DNA of 64,000 bases from Larix kaempferi (GCA_027924585.1 BSBM01000059.1:5952001-6016000); one strand, 5' to 3'; shown: positions 1-10,546, numbered from the stretch's first letter. Made by a program: numbers and translations. Notes: generated from the sequence alone by a model not told the origin.

Positions 1-1680
1 AGAGTAACTTCAGTTAAAACCCTAAAAATTAAAATCTTTAAAATCCACCGTTAGAATTTATTTTGCTTGTAAACCCGCTTATGAAACGTTATCAAAAGCC
101 TATATCTCAAGTTTCACTTAGTTTCGACTCCATTTACCCACTTAACCAGGCACTAGTCAATTTTTTATTTTGCCCCACTTGGGCAAACTGGTCAAACACG
201 TTGTTGGGTATGTTTTTGGGTTCTGGGTACTTTAGATTTGGATTGAAAACGCCATTTTATCTTAAGTAAACAAGTATCGTTTATTGGAAGTGATTATAAA
301 CATTAATTTCTTGCTACCCTAGGTCCATTTGACTCACTATTTAACCATCTCCTTGGGCAGTTTTACTTCAGCACTTCACTTCCATTTTATGGTAACTCCC
401 TAGACTATTTCAGCCATACAATCACTAAGCTAATCTTATTTTCTAATCATACTTGGTTGCTTGTCACTTATTACATCACCATTATTTCACTACTTGTGTC
501 CATCAGTTGGTTGAATTTAGACTTAGGAGCTCACCTACACTCATCCCTTGTTTTCTTCTCTTATTCTTTTGGGATTTGGGTGTATTTTTGTCTCTCAACC
601 ATCACTAGTTGAGCAGGGTCTCCTCCTTGACTTGGCTAAGTGCCTCGTCTAAAGTGACAATAACCTTGTCCGGTGTGACTTCCGTTCATTGAGCGAAGGA
701 CTTGGCCATTGCTGGTTACACCTTCCTAGCTGTCCACCCTCTACCATCCCTACTGGGACACCTTACTTCAACAGCTAGAGCTTGTTTGATAACAGAGCTC
801 AGAGAACCAGTTTAGGGTTGAGGGCACACCACTCAACCATTCAGTGTATTTCAGCAACGAAATCTATCTTCCCTAGTCACTATAAAGGTTGGATTATCCA
901 GATTCAACATTACTACTATCATCAAGTATCATTCTTTAGCATTCTACAGGGTTCAAGCTATATACGAATCAAGGGAACTCACTATCCTTGCATGGGCGAA
1001 TTGCACAAGTGAGCTATCTTCATATCTCATCACACAATGATCCTTTTGTCAGCATGTTGGCTTCATCCTTCCGAGAGCACCACTATTACCCTAATCCTGG
1101 AAAACGGACTTCCTATTTGGATCCAGGAGCTAGTTATCAACATCATCATTATTCGGAGGATGCCTTCTCCTACATGGGCGACTTTCCTTAAGGAGGCAGT
1201 TCGCGTTAGGTCTCAGACTTCATGCATGGCCTGCATGCTTACTCCATATTGATAAGAGGGGCAATATAACCCGAGTAGCAGCTTCTGGAAGCATTCTAGC
1301 ATCATTGGAGCAGTTATTATCCACTTCTTCCTCTGAGGAGGGCACGTTTACCACGAGGGCGCATTAGTGGAGTGAGATCTTCTAATATCTCGTCCGATCC
1401 TTGGCACAATTTTTGCATGCTGGTCTCATATTGACGTATATCCACTACTTCATTTGATGGTAGGTACATGCATCTTTTCTATCCCTATTTTATAGCATTT
1501 TTTATTATCTGGGTTATTTAGGGGTTGGAAAACCCATGCATGCTCATGCAAACATAGTTCAGTACATGCATTCATGTTTGCTTCAAGTATTGAGCCATAA
1601 AGACTACTAGCAAGCAACAAAAACTCCATAAACAGACAGAACTATCCGTTGGCATATTACAACAAGTGACCAAAATAGGT
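1..1680. other. Non-coding, no recognised feature
   Basis: I see no gene here. Reading frames are all under 80 codons, overlap each other and lack recognisable motifs. The composition is that of decayed plant repeat DNA. A short piece at about 1663-1690 (motif AAGTGACCAAAATAGGTCA) recurs at 1836-1854 and, diverged, near 18510, so it belongs to a dispersed repeat family. Confidence 0.5.
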
Positions 1681-1825
1681 CACTAGGACTAGAAAGTTCC
1701 ATTGAATGAAATGAAGTATTTGGTCCAGTAATTTTGAACTAATGAGAGATATGAAAGCATAACTAATGAGAGAGAGATATAAAGGCATGTACCAGAGTAA
1801 GAGAAAGAAAAGGAAAAAGACATTA

Positions 1826-1864
1826 TTAATGTCCACAAGTGACCAAAATAGGTCAATGGGAGTA
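1826..1864 (+). repeat. Dispersed repeat fragment, mate at 18502-18540
   Basis: About 39 bp beginning TTAATGTCCAC and ending GTCAATGGGAGTA occur here and, with a few differences, at 18502-18540 in the same orientation. The match is too short to name a family. It shows that these two flanking regions share an old repeat. Confidence 0.5.
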
Positions 1865-2254
1865 GAAAGTATAAGTCGTCACAATAGCAATGTGAGACAG
1901 CCAAATGCAACTCCTAGGCACAAAGAAACAGAAATAAAAATAGAGTACCAACAAGTAAACCCAGAAGTAAACACTGAAAAGGACTAAAGGTAGCTACTTC
2001 AATGTGTAACAGAGGGGGCATAGAAGAGAACCATTACTCTGAACCAGAAGTAAAAGTGGAGCTATTGCTCTTCTCGTTAATCACCATGAAGGTACCAGTG
2101 CAGAATTTATGAATGTCCTCTAGGCAATGGTTGGAACTCAGTGGACCAGGCTGGATAATCCTGGTGGGAACCCAAGCGCTACCACCAGGAGCTTTCCTCA
2201 AATATGAGACCGAAGAGATAAATCTAGCAATTGGCCTTAGACTACTCCATCTAG

Positions 2255-2546
2255 TAATGGGCATCTAACTGCTATAATAATTTATTTACACATCAATCTA
2301 AAGACATAATAATGTCAAAAACTGCAAGTGACAGTCGAGAATTTTCTATAGAAAATGCCAAAATGACTCAAGTCAATGTAAAGTGTCAACCTAAAATGAG
2401 TAATGGGCATCTAACTGCTATAATAATTTATTTACACATCAATCTAAAGACAGAATAATGTCAAAAACTGCAAGTGACAGTCGAGAATTTTCTACATAAA
2501 ATGCCAAAATGACTCAAGTCAATGTAAAGTGTCAACCTAAAATGAG
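2255..2546. repeat. 146-bp tandem duplication (two copies)
   Basis: Copy 1 is 2255-2400 and copy 2 is 2401-2546. Both begin TAATGGGCATCTAACTGC and end AACCTAAAATGAG. Only a handful of substitutions separate them, for example CATAATAATG versus CAGAATAATG and TATAGAAAAT versus TACATAAAAT. The copies abut exactly, so this is a simple local duplication, probably by replication slippage or unequal exchange. It contains no open frame of interest. Confidence 0.9.
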
Positions 2547-3200
2547 TGGCTGCCAAAAAAGTGTGAAAATATGTTGAAAAGTAACTGCAGCTTAAGAAGC
2601 ATTAATGGCTAAGTTACCAGGATTCAGATACAGATACGGATCTGGCAAGTTTTTGAAAAGCCAAGATCGTACAAATAATCTAAAAATATTTTTATAAAAT
2701 TTTAAAAATAAAACCTCAATAATATATATATATATATATTATAAAATAAATAAATGATGGTTAATGTTTATAAATAATAACTAATCTAAATAAAAAAATA
2801 TAAAGTTGGTATCTATATTATAATTCCAATAATTTATGATATAACCATTTATATGGCTTGTTGTTACTTATTTATAAAGTTAATTGTGCTGCCTTCAATT
2901 TGGAACACAAAAAAAAGGATTGTGCGAAGGTCTCAAGACAGATTTCTTTCTCCGAAAGCGCTTACAGCTGTCTTATGGGATTTTTGTTAGTTTTGTACCT
3001 AGGGAAGTGTTCCCCTAGTGACTACTTGCCTAAGTTACTTAGAAGGGGGAAAAGTGACCCTCACATTAAAAACACTTTAATGAGACTTTATAAAATGAAT
3101 TAAATAAAGTGATATTTTTGCTCTCATTCAATCGTGACCATTGGATTTGATCATTTGCTCACCATTGGATTAGAACCCATTTAGGGATTAGACAAAAAGC
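2547..3200. other. AT-rich non-coding with (AT)n tract
   Basis: No gene is seen. An (AT)n microsatellite lies at about 2722-2739. The surroundings to about 2850 are strongly A+T rich. Sequence from about 2900 onward (ACTTTATAAAATGAATTAAATAAAGTGA, split over 3080-3111) may already belong to the LTR-like unit that follows. Confidence 0.45.
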
Positions 3201-3269
3201 ATGAGGGAGGCAAAACCCTATTCACTTTTGCTGATTGAAGTGAGAAAACAAGAGAGAGATGGAGAAGAG

Positions 3270-3700
3270 GAAGGGCACGATTTTCGAAGAAGCTTGCTGA
3301 GAGATTTTTGGTGGGCATGAATATCGAGACAACCTTCTTTTATTACTGCACAGAAATCGAGGTGTACGGACTGCATTAACTGCTGGCACGAATTTCGAGA
3401 CAGAGGTACGGCTGTTTATTGCTGCACAGTTTTCGATGTGTACGGATTCCGTACCGTACGGATTTTTTGGGCACAGAAATCGAGGTCCGTACAGTCGTAC
3501 GGACTGTACCTTTCTGCACAGATTTCGAGACAGTTTTTCTACACAGTTTTCGAGGTGGTTTGCTGCACTGTTTTCTAGAAATTTTGGCACAATTTTCGAG
3601 GTGTTGTTAATGCACAAAAATCGAGGCAGAGTTGTGTACAAGATTCCTGAAGTTGTGGCACAGATTTTGAGACCGTGAGGCACAGAAATCGAGGCTGAAA
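3270..3700 (+). repeat. Degenerate motif array, core GCACAGAAATCGAG
   Basis: A 14-16-nt motif close to GCACAG(A/T)(A/T)(A/T)TCGAG recurs about a dozen times in one orientation at irregular spacings of roughly 25-60 bp (for instance near 3348, 3387, 3423, 3472, 3517, 3541, 3590, 3614, 3659 and 3681). GTACGG pieces are scattered between the copies. It is not a clean tandem repeat, since the motif stays similar while the spacers differ. It sits just upstream of an LTR-like R region, where regulatory subrepeats of a U3 would lie. I have no functional assignment. Confidence 0.6.
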
Positions 3701-3764
3701 TCTGGGTGTCTGTGGGTGGTCAGATAAGTACATTTTGACTGTAATATTTGTACTGGAATATTCT

Positions 3765-3920
3765 GCTGTTGAAATAAAACTCTCTCTCTCTCTCTAACTG
3801 GTTTTCCCCGTGGGGGTTTTTCCAAGGCTCGATTTGGCCAAAAATCTCTGAGTCTATTTTTCATGTGTGAATCTTTTAAAATGTGTTTTCAGCCTGTTAG
3901 TAGCATTCTATTGTGTGTTT
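3765..3920 (+). mobile_element. LTR-like R/U5 segment
   Basis: An (CT)n run at about 3780-3796 is followed by a CCCCGTGGGGGTTTTTCC-type sequence and a T-rich stretch ending near GATTGTTACA. This resembles the R/U5 region of Copia-type plant LTRs, where a CCCCGTGG...TTTTTCC motif follows the leader. No matching second LTR, PBS or target-site duplication was found, so boundaries are unknown and the call rests on resemblance. Confidence 0.35.
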
Positions 3921-4021
3921 GATTGTTACAGAAATTTTTTATAAGTAACCTACAGCCTATGCATAACCGGCTGTAGGTGAAAACCACAAATTGTTAACAC
4001 AAACCAGCAGTCAATAAAGTG

Positions 4022-4700
4022 CAGAAAATTCTACAATTTTTTGATGGGGCGGAAAAGGATAGTCGATGCACTGCTAGCTGTGTGCTAAAGTTGAGCTCTG
4101 GTCACGACTTTCACCTGGTTTTTATGGCTGGACAAGGATCCAACACTAGAGCTGAACTCTTAGCCCAGTGGGGTTTATTGTGGTTTCCAAATAGCAGAGG
4201 CGTTACTTCTTTTCAGGTGTTTGGGGACTCCCAATGTATTGTGGATTGGCGCTTGGAAGAGCCACTTTACACTCTCTCAGCTTGGAGCATTGGATGGCTA
4301 AAATTAGAAGACTGATTTTGACTTTTGACCGGGTTTACTTCAATCATATTTATCGGGAAGCAAATGTGGTGGCGGATTCTCTCTCGAAGCAATCCCTAGG
4401 CAGTATGGACGGAAGGTTTTTTATAGAGGAATTCATGGATGGCAGCCTTATTCTTGCCGACTACCTTTCTCTTTTTTGATTGAGGGTTTTAGCTATTTGG
4501 GTGTCTTAGATTGATGTATTTTTGAAGTACTTTCTCATTCCGGTTATGGTCTTTTTGGAGGATGGAGCTATGGCCCTTTGTTTCTATTCAGCTTGTATGC
4601 TTTATGTTTATGAAGAGAAGATCCTCACTTCTCAGATGTTAAGATGTATTTCTGTATACAACTTTAATCTAATATAAAGTTGGTTTTTTTCTGTGAAAAA
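4022..4700 (+). pseudogene. 5'-truncated LINE 3' end with RNase H domain
   Basis: Translation gives a plant LINE-type RNase H domain. All four catalytic acidic residues can be seen: D in FFDGA, E in TRAELLAQWGLL, D in VFGDSQ, and D in YREANVVADSLSKQ. The frame is broken near 4245-4255, so the first half ends at 4315 while the homologous continuation (ALGRATLHSLSLEHWMAKI onward) runs in another frame to 4479. A short 3' untranslated region follows and ends in a small A-rich tail (about 4696-4706). The upstream endonuclease and reverse transcriptase are missing, as in ordinary 5'-truncated LINE insertions. I could not define target-site duplications. It is not functional. Confidence 0.85.
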
Positions 4701-4707
4701 AAAGAAG

Positions 4708-4874
4708 TTAAATGATATTATTTACAAGTCACTTTATAATGTTAATTGATATTATTTACAAGTCACTTTATAAAGTTAATTGATATTATTTATAAGTCAC
4801 TTTATAATGTTAATTGATATTATTTAGAAGTCACTTTATAAAGTTAATTGATATTATTTACAAGTCACTTTATG
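4708..4874. repeat. 34-bp tandem array, five copies
   Basis: Unit TTAATTGATATTATTTACAA + GTCACTTTATAATG repeats five times: 4708-4741, 4742-4775, 4776-4809, 4810-4843, and partial 4844-4874. Copies alternate at their 3' end between AATG and AAAG, so the array can be read as a 68-bp dimer. It starts directly after the LINE A-rich tail. Confidence 0.92.
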
Positions 4875-5683
4875 TCAACAAACAAAATCTGATTAAAAAC
4901 ACTACCCCTTACCTTTACTTCATAACTTTTTAAGATGAGTACGATTAATATAACTACATCTTAACAAAATCGTGGGTCTAGCCCTACGGCTCATCATTCT
5001 AGTCGTGGGGTTTGAGGCCACTGTAAGCATACACATATTATATACGCATTGGAGAGACCAGGTGACATGGCGTGTTGTACTAGTATGATACTCCATACAT
5101 TTTTCTGGGTGAGAACATTTCATAATCTCAACAGATGAGTAGAATGCATATGTAACATGACCAATGAAGACGTCTAATGACCTAGTAGCTTGACACCGTT
5201 CTATTTATTGGTTACCTGCCTCCAAACTGATCATCATACCCATAGTAATGTAAAATCGTAAGAGTTGCACCCGAATTCTCCCGTTCAAGTGAAATACAAT
5301 ATCTAGTCATGTGTTTGGATTTGACCGTGCTCACATGCTATCACTGATAGATGATATTCTAACATGGAAGGACTGGGTATAATGCCCTAAGACCAAGCAG
5401 ACGAGTGCTTTCGAGCTAACCTTGTCGTTGTCTTCCAACTTGTTACCGCGCCATGGATTTCATCAGATTATTGATGGGGTCCATGAGCTTCGTCCAAAGC
5501 CGCAGGCTCCAAAAGCAACGGTACCCTCGAATAATGAAATCAACATTTGCAATTTTGATTGGAGCGGAATCCTGGAGGGATCCTAGGCGAATCCGGATCT
5601 GGATCCGTACCAAATCCGGGTATCCGTGTATCCACCACCCAAGGTGGACATATCCAGTAACACGGATCAATGGTCTTACTGAA
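4875..5683. other. Non-coding, no recognised feature
   Basis: No gene is seen. The stretch at 5585-5665 is rich in GGATCC/GGATCTGGATCC-like words. Small overlapping frames on both strands there come from this simple composition and are not treated as genes. Confidence 0.4.
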
Positions 5684-5781
5684 TGGGATGAAAATAGCCA
5701 ATTTCAAAAGCAACACATTATGACCAAAATACAGTCATGTTGGCATTGAGTTGTGGACAAAACATTGAAAGGAATCCATTG
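5684..5781 (+). repeat. Dispersed 96-98-bp repeat, copy 1
   Basis: Sequence from GGGATGAAAATAGCCAATTT to ATCCATTGA is repeated at 11944-12039 in the same orientation with only a few substitutions and small indels. The similarity stops abruptly on both sides of both copies. No terminal repeats or coding capacity were seen, so the family cannot be named. Confidence 0.85.
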
Positions 5782-5859
5782 ATGTTTGTAGCTCAGACCG
5801 GTATTTCCATGAGTTAGCGTCTTACTTATGGACATCGTCACTAATACCTCTCAGGAACT

Positions 5860-6360
5860 TTGGAAATTCACTTTATTAAAGACAGTTAGTAAAGTGGATG
5901 TCTTTTTAAATTAATTGGGGTTAATTTGGAGAAATGAGTAAGTTTTGGGCATTAGTGATTTAAGGTAATTAAGTGAAACTCAACTATTGATCTCAAGTGA
6001 GTGAGATCTAATCTTAGCCATTGGAGTTAGGGTTTTGGTTCATCCCAATAGTATAAAAGGCAATTAAGGGGAGAGGAAAAGGCACACATCTCACAAGAGA
6101 GAAACTCAAGCATTAAGTGGAAGAGAAGAAGGGCATTTTGATTTCCAGTCCCTTGGCCGAGAGAGAGAAAGTAGCAATTCAGGAAGCAATAGGGCAGCCG
6201 TACCAGATCAGGCAGAGGCGACACTGTTCAGCAGAAGCAGGCCATACTACCGTGCAGAATAACAGGGAAGTGGATTTTTCTAGGTTTTTGCTGAAATTTT
6301 CCAGGGAAGCTTTGCAGGTGAGGTTTGTCTTCTGAGGGGCAGAATTTTCCAGTTGTTACG
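5860..6360 (+). promoter_or_regulatory. LTR-like promoter with TATA box
   Basis: A GTATAAAAGG TATA box lies at 6051-6060, preceded by TAGCCATTGGAGTTAGGGTTTTGG and followed by a purine-rich GAGAGAAA leader. The same layout, with a CCATTGGA element, TATA or equivalent, then a GA-rich leader with GAAGAAGGGCA, is seen around 3150-3270 and in the other LTRs of this window. It is most likely the U3/R of a decayed LTR retrotransposon. No partner LTR or TSD was found. Confidence 0.4.
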
Positions 6361-7132
6361 TGGTACCAGTACAAGCGCACCTTAAGATATGTGCCCAAGG
6401 AAAGAGGATCATTTTTTTTTTGGACCATGAGGGGTGTTATCCAGCATTTTTTCAGTGGTGGTCATGGCCCGAGCCTTTCGTCCTTCTCTTAGGAGTATTA
6501 TGGCTTAGTAGCATTTTTTACTGCCTCATTAAAGGGGTTGTAGCCCTAAGGTTGGTGTCCGGGGCTCCTAGGGGTGCGTCACTGGGTCACATGACCCCCA
6601 CCTGTTTCATTAATCCAGTGACATTTCTCTCAGTTGTGAGGCTCTTGCCTCTCTTCTTGGTCTCCTCAAGCACCCTCCTAGTCCTTTCGCAGCCTAGTGC
6701 CCTCTCTCCTTGGGCCTCTTCCAATAATGACGTCATCATCTCCACCAGGCCGTACTGTTTGTTTTAGGGGGGTGTTGAGGGATTATCAGCACTGTTGGGG
6801 TTAGATGGGGCATGATGTCCCCCCCCTACTCCAACTTTCTGTTTGGAGTATTTTGCTCATTTTTAGCTATTTTAGTCATTTTTTGGTAAACTCTAGGGAA
6901 AATGCCCAACGTTACCCACAGATTTGGTTATTTTATATTATTTTATGTTATAATTTTAAGTAGACATATTATAATTTCAAATTAACATTTTAAAGGCACG
7001 TCGGCCTGGTTTTATTTAAAAAGTGAGTGTGAGATCATATAAATAACATCTCCTCACTTCATTTTCAAAACACAACTTATGGGACAAAACACTTATGTTA
7101 CTATTTTACCCTAGAAGGGCTTTATGAAGCGA
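6361..7132. other. Non-coding, no recognised gene
   Basis: A 135-codon plus-strand frame (6360-6767) has no recognisable domain, low-complexity hydrophobic content and no supporting context, so I do not call it a gene. The rest is A+T-rich sequence leading to the retroelement at 7138. Confidence 0.4.
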
Positions 7133-7137
7133 TGCGA

Positions 7138-7192
7138 TGTTATGAATAAAATAATAATAATAATCAACTTATATATATATATATATATATAA
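7138..7192 (+). repeat. Inverted scrap of the LTR terminus
   Basis: This 55-bp piece begins TGTTATGAATAAAATAATAA, the first bases of the LTR in inverted orientation relative to the neighbouring 3' LTR, then passes into an (AT)n run. It makes the left end of the element an inverted copy of its right end, and it separates the LTR from the TGCGA flank. It may be a foldback product of integration or a remnant of a nested copy. Confidence 0.6.
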
Positions 7193-7440
7193 TGTAATGA
7201 GAAAATCTCATTTACTCGAACTTCCACTTCATAAATGACAAATAATCCATAAATACAAATTTATATAAAAGATGATAAAATAAGATATGATATGAATTAC
7301 AATTGAGGGCCTGTTATTTATATTTTGGCGAAATACCCTTTCACTAATAGTCATGTCTTTTCGGAAAGACGTTATTAATTACTATTATTATTATATATAT
7401 GTTGATGTTTATTATTATTATTATTATTTTATTCATAACA
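7193..7440 (-). repeat. 3' LTR of the 7138-9668 element
   Basis: About 248 bp, matching 9408-9668 over its whole length apart from substitutions and a shorter (TTA)n microsatellite. On the minus strand it runs from TGTTATGAATAAAAT at 7440 to CTCATTACA at 7193. The adjacent 7441-7457 is the polypurine tract when read on the minus strand. Confidence 0.85.
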
Positions 7441-8143
7441 TTGCCTTCCCTTTAAACATGCTTTGTCCTCAAAGCATAGTTTATTGTATGACTTTGTTCT
7501 CTTGCTCGTAACAACTTTTCATGAAGTTGTGAGCTTGGAACTACGATGCTTGATGAAACCAAACGGTATAATCTTCGCAGGATGAACTAATGTGTTGCAT
7601 TTTTTGGGAAGTAATCCAGCCAAAATCTACCTTCATTGGAATTGTTTGATGATCGACTGCTTGTACATAACTTCTTAATTTAGACTTCCATAAAAGTTGT
7701 CGATGTTGTTTTTGTTCATTTTCAATGTTGTAGTTGGTTTGTCGATAAGAAGAACAATATTTATTTTCTCCTTTACTTTGATGTTGGTTGTGTCAACTTC
7801 TGTGATTTGGGTGACGATAAGGCATTCGAGCCGTTTGTGGAACCCTTGTAGAAACTTCAATTGTTTGCACGCGATTCACTGGTTGATAATAACTCTGAGG
7901 ATTTTTCTAACTTCTCATTTTTTAATTTTTTATTTGTTCAGTCAACCCTTTATTCAAATTTTTTAAGCTAGAATTTTCTTCATTTTTTTATAATAGATTC
8001 TTATTGAATTCTTTTTGGAGATCCACTTCCTTTTGGTGGAATTTCTCATGGATTTCTTCTTGCGATCTTTTTTCCCTTTTTAATTTCTTAATCTGTGTGA
8101 TCAAGTCTTGACTTTGATTCCTCAAACGAGTAATTTCTTCATC

Positions 8144-8980
8144 CTAACTGGCGACAATCTTTTCAACTTCTTTCTCGTTCTTTTGTTCTGACTTTTGATT
8201 ACCTTGTGAAATCATCTTTGATATATCCTTGAAGTTTTCAAATGTTGGAGCTTCTAAATCTGACTTCATTGTAATATCTTGAAATGTGATTCTCTTATGC
8301 TTATAGGAAAATGTCAGAAACTTCTTTTCGGCATTTAAGATGAAGTTCCCCAATGTTTTAATCCAAGGTAACCCTAAAAATATGTCACCATCAAAGCTCC
8401 ATTAGGAACTAACAATGAATTGAGATATGACCATATAATCTCCAACATTCAATTTTAATCCACTTATTTGAAATTGCTTCTTGTTCCAATGGTCTAGCCT
8501 TTCACCTATATTTGATTCGGGAATCACTAAATGGTTAGCAAATTCAGCACTAATATAATTATTTCTTTCAGTACAGACAATAGAAATGGTGACATCTTTC
8601 CCTGCAAGTGTCCCTTTAACTCTAAATAGTATTGAGCCATTCATCTTTGAGGTGCTAGGAAACCTTCCCTTCTTTTCAACATTAAAATCCATATTCTTGA
8701 GTTTTCTTTGAAATTTAATCCACTTATTTGAAATTGCTTCTTGTTCCAAAGGTCTAGCCTTTCACCTATATTTGATTCGGATATCACTAAATGGTTAGCA
8801 AATTCAGCACTAATATAATTATTTATTTCAGTACGGGCAATAGAAATGGTGACATCCTTCCCTGCAAGTGTCCCTTTAACTCTAAATAATATTGAGCCAT
8901 TCATCTTTGAGGTGCTAGGAAACCTTCCCTTCTTTTCAACATTAAAATCCATATTCTTGAGTTTTCTTTGAAATTTATTC
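8144..8980 (-). pseudogene. Protease-like pol remnant with internal 260-bp duplication
   Basis: On the minus strand the translation resembles the retroviral-type aspartic protease fold of Ty3 elements: a KGTLAGKDVTISI strand, then ISAEFANHL, and, after a stop, GDIFLGLPWIKTLGNFILN, which fits the conserved hydrophobic LG.PW...G motif near the C-terminus. Where the catalytic D(T/S)G belongs, one copy reads CTE and the other RTE. The domain start is duplicated in tandem: 8457-8716 and 8717-8976 are about 260-bp direct copies. A Lys/Glu-rich tail (8144-8353) follows. It lacks the catalytic residue and contains stops, so it is inactive. Confidence 0.6.
8457..8976 (-). repeat. 260-bp tandem duplication in the retroelement
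   Basis: The two copies (8457-8716 and 8717-8976) share nearly all bases. Differences include CAGTACAGACAATAG versus CAGTACGGGCAATAG. The duplication joins the protease-like frame to itself and must have arisen inside the element or a progenitor. Confidence 0.88.
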
Positions 8981-9394
8981 AATATCTCCTCTTTTTTTAT
9001 AATAAACAATATTCAATATGATTCTTCTTGTAAAAAATCTTATTTTGATGCTCTTTTAATCTTATTTTCCCCTTAATTTGTGTAGAATGGTGTAGATTGG
9101 GTGGTTGGGAGGAATTATTGTTACCTTCCCCACCCAGGTTCAAATCTCGCTTTTTGTTTGTTGTTGGAGAATAAACCCAAACCCACTTATTAAGAAACCA
9201 TGTGTGGTTTTACTTCTTTACTTTTACTTATTTTTCTTTTCCTCCCACTTATTAAGAAACCATGTGTATAGAAACCACGTGTGGTTTTACTTCTTTACTT
9301 TTACTTTTTTTTTTTTCTTTTTTTAGGACAAGGTCCTATTTTTTAGGGAAACCCTAATATAATGGTTAAAAACCCGAATCAGGAACTATAACTT

Positions 9395-9406
9395 GCTCTG
9401 ATACCA
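9395..9406 (-). other. Primer-binding site, tRNA-iMet type
   Basis: Plus-strand GCTCTGATACCA reads TGGTATCAGAGC on the minus strand, the standard plant PBS complementary to the initiator methionine tRNA. It is two bases inside the 5' LTR, whose end reads ...CATTACG rather than ...CA, a likely point mutation, since the 3' LTR reads CATTACA. Confidence 0.85.
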
Positions 9407-9407
9407 A

Positions 9408-9592
9408 CGTAATGAGAAAATCTCATTTACTCGATCTTCCACTTCATAAATGACAAATATTCCATAAATACGAATTTATATAAAAGATGATAAAATAAGA
9501 TATGATATGAATTACAATTGAGGGCCCGTTATTTATATTTTGGCGGAATACCCTTTCACCAATAGTCATGTCTTTTCAAAAAGACATTATTA

Positions 9593-9625
<33 letters not shown>

Positions 9626-9668
9626 CTTGATGTTTATTATTATTATTATTATTATTTTATTCATAACA
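9408..9668 (-). repeat. 5' LTR of the 7138-9668 element
   Basis: About 261 bp, the partner of 7193-7440. On the minus strand it reads TGTTATGAATAAAAT ... CTCATTACG. Expanded (TTA)n and (ATT)n microsatellites account for most of the length difference from the 3' LTR. Confidence 0.85.
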
Positions 9669-9673
9669 TGCGC

Positions 9674-10245
9674 ACCTCTTGAGGGGGAAGGTCTTCTTGC
9701 TCTTGTGATGAAGTTGGATGCTTTCTTTGTCTTGCTAATGCTTTGTGGATGCTAGAATGGTTGGAATGACTCATGATCAAGTAAGTCTTTTACATTTTTA
9801 TGTCTTGCTAGGTGAATGGTAATTAAATTTTGCTTCCTGAATGATTGAATGGTAGCCCTAGGGATGCATTCTTTTTTTAATAGGGCCTTTATCTACTTTT
9901 CTATCCCCTTAGCATAATAGTGGAAACACTCCCCAGAGGAGGTTTTTAGAAAGTTTGGCCTTGGAGTTCCAACTTTGCCCTAGTTTAGGGTCATGAAACG
10001 AACCCTAGAGGTTGTTTCAAGAAGCCTTAACCTAGTTGACAAGGAGAATTACCTCCAAGAGGGAAGGCTGGTCACAGACAGTCTGAGGCTAGGGTTTGGG
10101 GTAACATCCATTAAAACCCTAAGTTTGTCCATCTTTTCTACCTAAAACCCTAGTTTGTACACTTGCGAATATTTTTCTTAGGTTAAATTTACACTTTTCT
10201 TTGTAATTAGGTCTTATTTTTGTTTTTTTGTACATATTAAAAACC
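9674..10245. other. Non-coding, no recognised feature
   Basis: No gene is seen. AAACCCTA-like words recur (about 10100-10155) without forming an array. Confidence 0.4.
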
Positions 10246-10255
10246 TAAAAAAACT

Positions 10256-10271
10256 AAACCCTAACCCTAAC
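10256..10271 (+). repeat. Short telomere-like stretch
   Basis: AAACCCTAACCCTAAC is two to three copies of CCCTAA(A), the plant telomere-type word. It is too short to be an interstitial telomere array and could be chance in a CCCTA-rich region. Confidence 0.4.
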
Positions 10272-10327
10272 TACAGTCCCTAATCAACCCTAGTGGCCTC
10301 CTCAATCCTTCTCCCTAGGGTTCGGTC

Positions 10328-10546
10328 TTCTCCTCTTTGAGCTCGCCCTTCCTTCCTCTCCTTTTTACACCTTCGCTTCCCTTTTTCCTTTCCTTGCTCC
10401 TCTCTTTTCTTCCTTTCCACCTCGTTCCCTTTTCCTTCCTCTCCTTTCCTTTCCTCTCCTCCTCCTCTTCCCTTCTCTTCTCCCTCCTTCTCCCTCTCCA
10501 TTTCTCGTCCCTTCCTCTTCCTTTCTCCTTTCTCTTCTTTCCCTCA
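10328..10546. repeat. Polypyrimidine (C/T) tract, about 220 bp
   Basis: More than nine tenths of the bases are C or T on the plus strand, in irregular CTTCC/CTCC words rather than a fixed period. Long mirror-like polypurine/polypyrimidine tracts can form triplex DNA. The reading frames on both strands here (Ser/Leu/Phe/Pro or Arg/Glu/Gly rich) are compositional artefacts. Confidence 0.85.

Larger units (their letters stand above)
7138..9668 (-). mobile_element. Non-autonomous Ty3-like LTR element (minus strand)
   Basis: Two matching LTRs (7193-7440 and 9408-9668) flank about 1.97 kb. On the minus strand the LTR starts TGTTATGAATAAAAT. A PBS (TGGTATCAGAGC, complementary to the 3' end of initiator tRNA-Met) lies next to the right-hand 5' LTR, and a PPT (AAAGGGAAGGC) next to the left-hand 3' LTR. 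The interior keeps only a protease-like region and a charged, coiled-coil-like stretch broken by stops, with no reverse transcriptase or integrase. Near-identical flanks TGCGA (7133-7137) and TGCGC (9669-9673) fit a 5-bp TSD only if the element includes the extra 7138-7192 segment. It is a short derivative that would need proteins in trans, and is now decayed. Confidence 0.8.

Noticed and set aside
6360-6767. 135-codon plus-strand frame
   Set aside because: No domain, unusual composition and no gene context; probably chance in LTR-like DNA.
10256-10271. Interstitial telomere array
   Set aside because: Only two to three CCCTAA words; too short to support.
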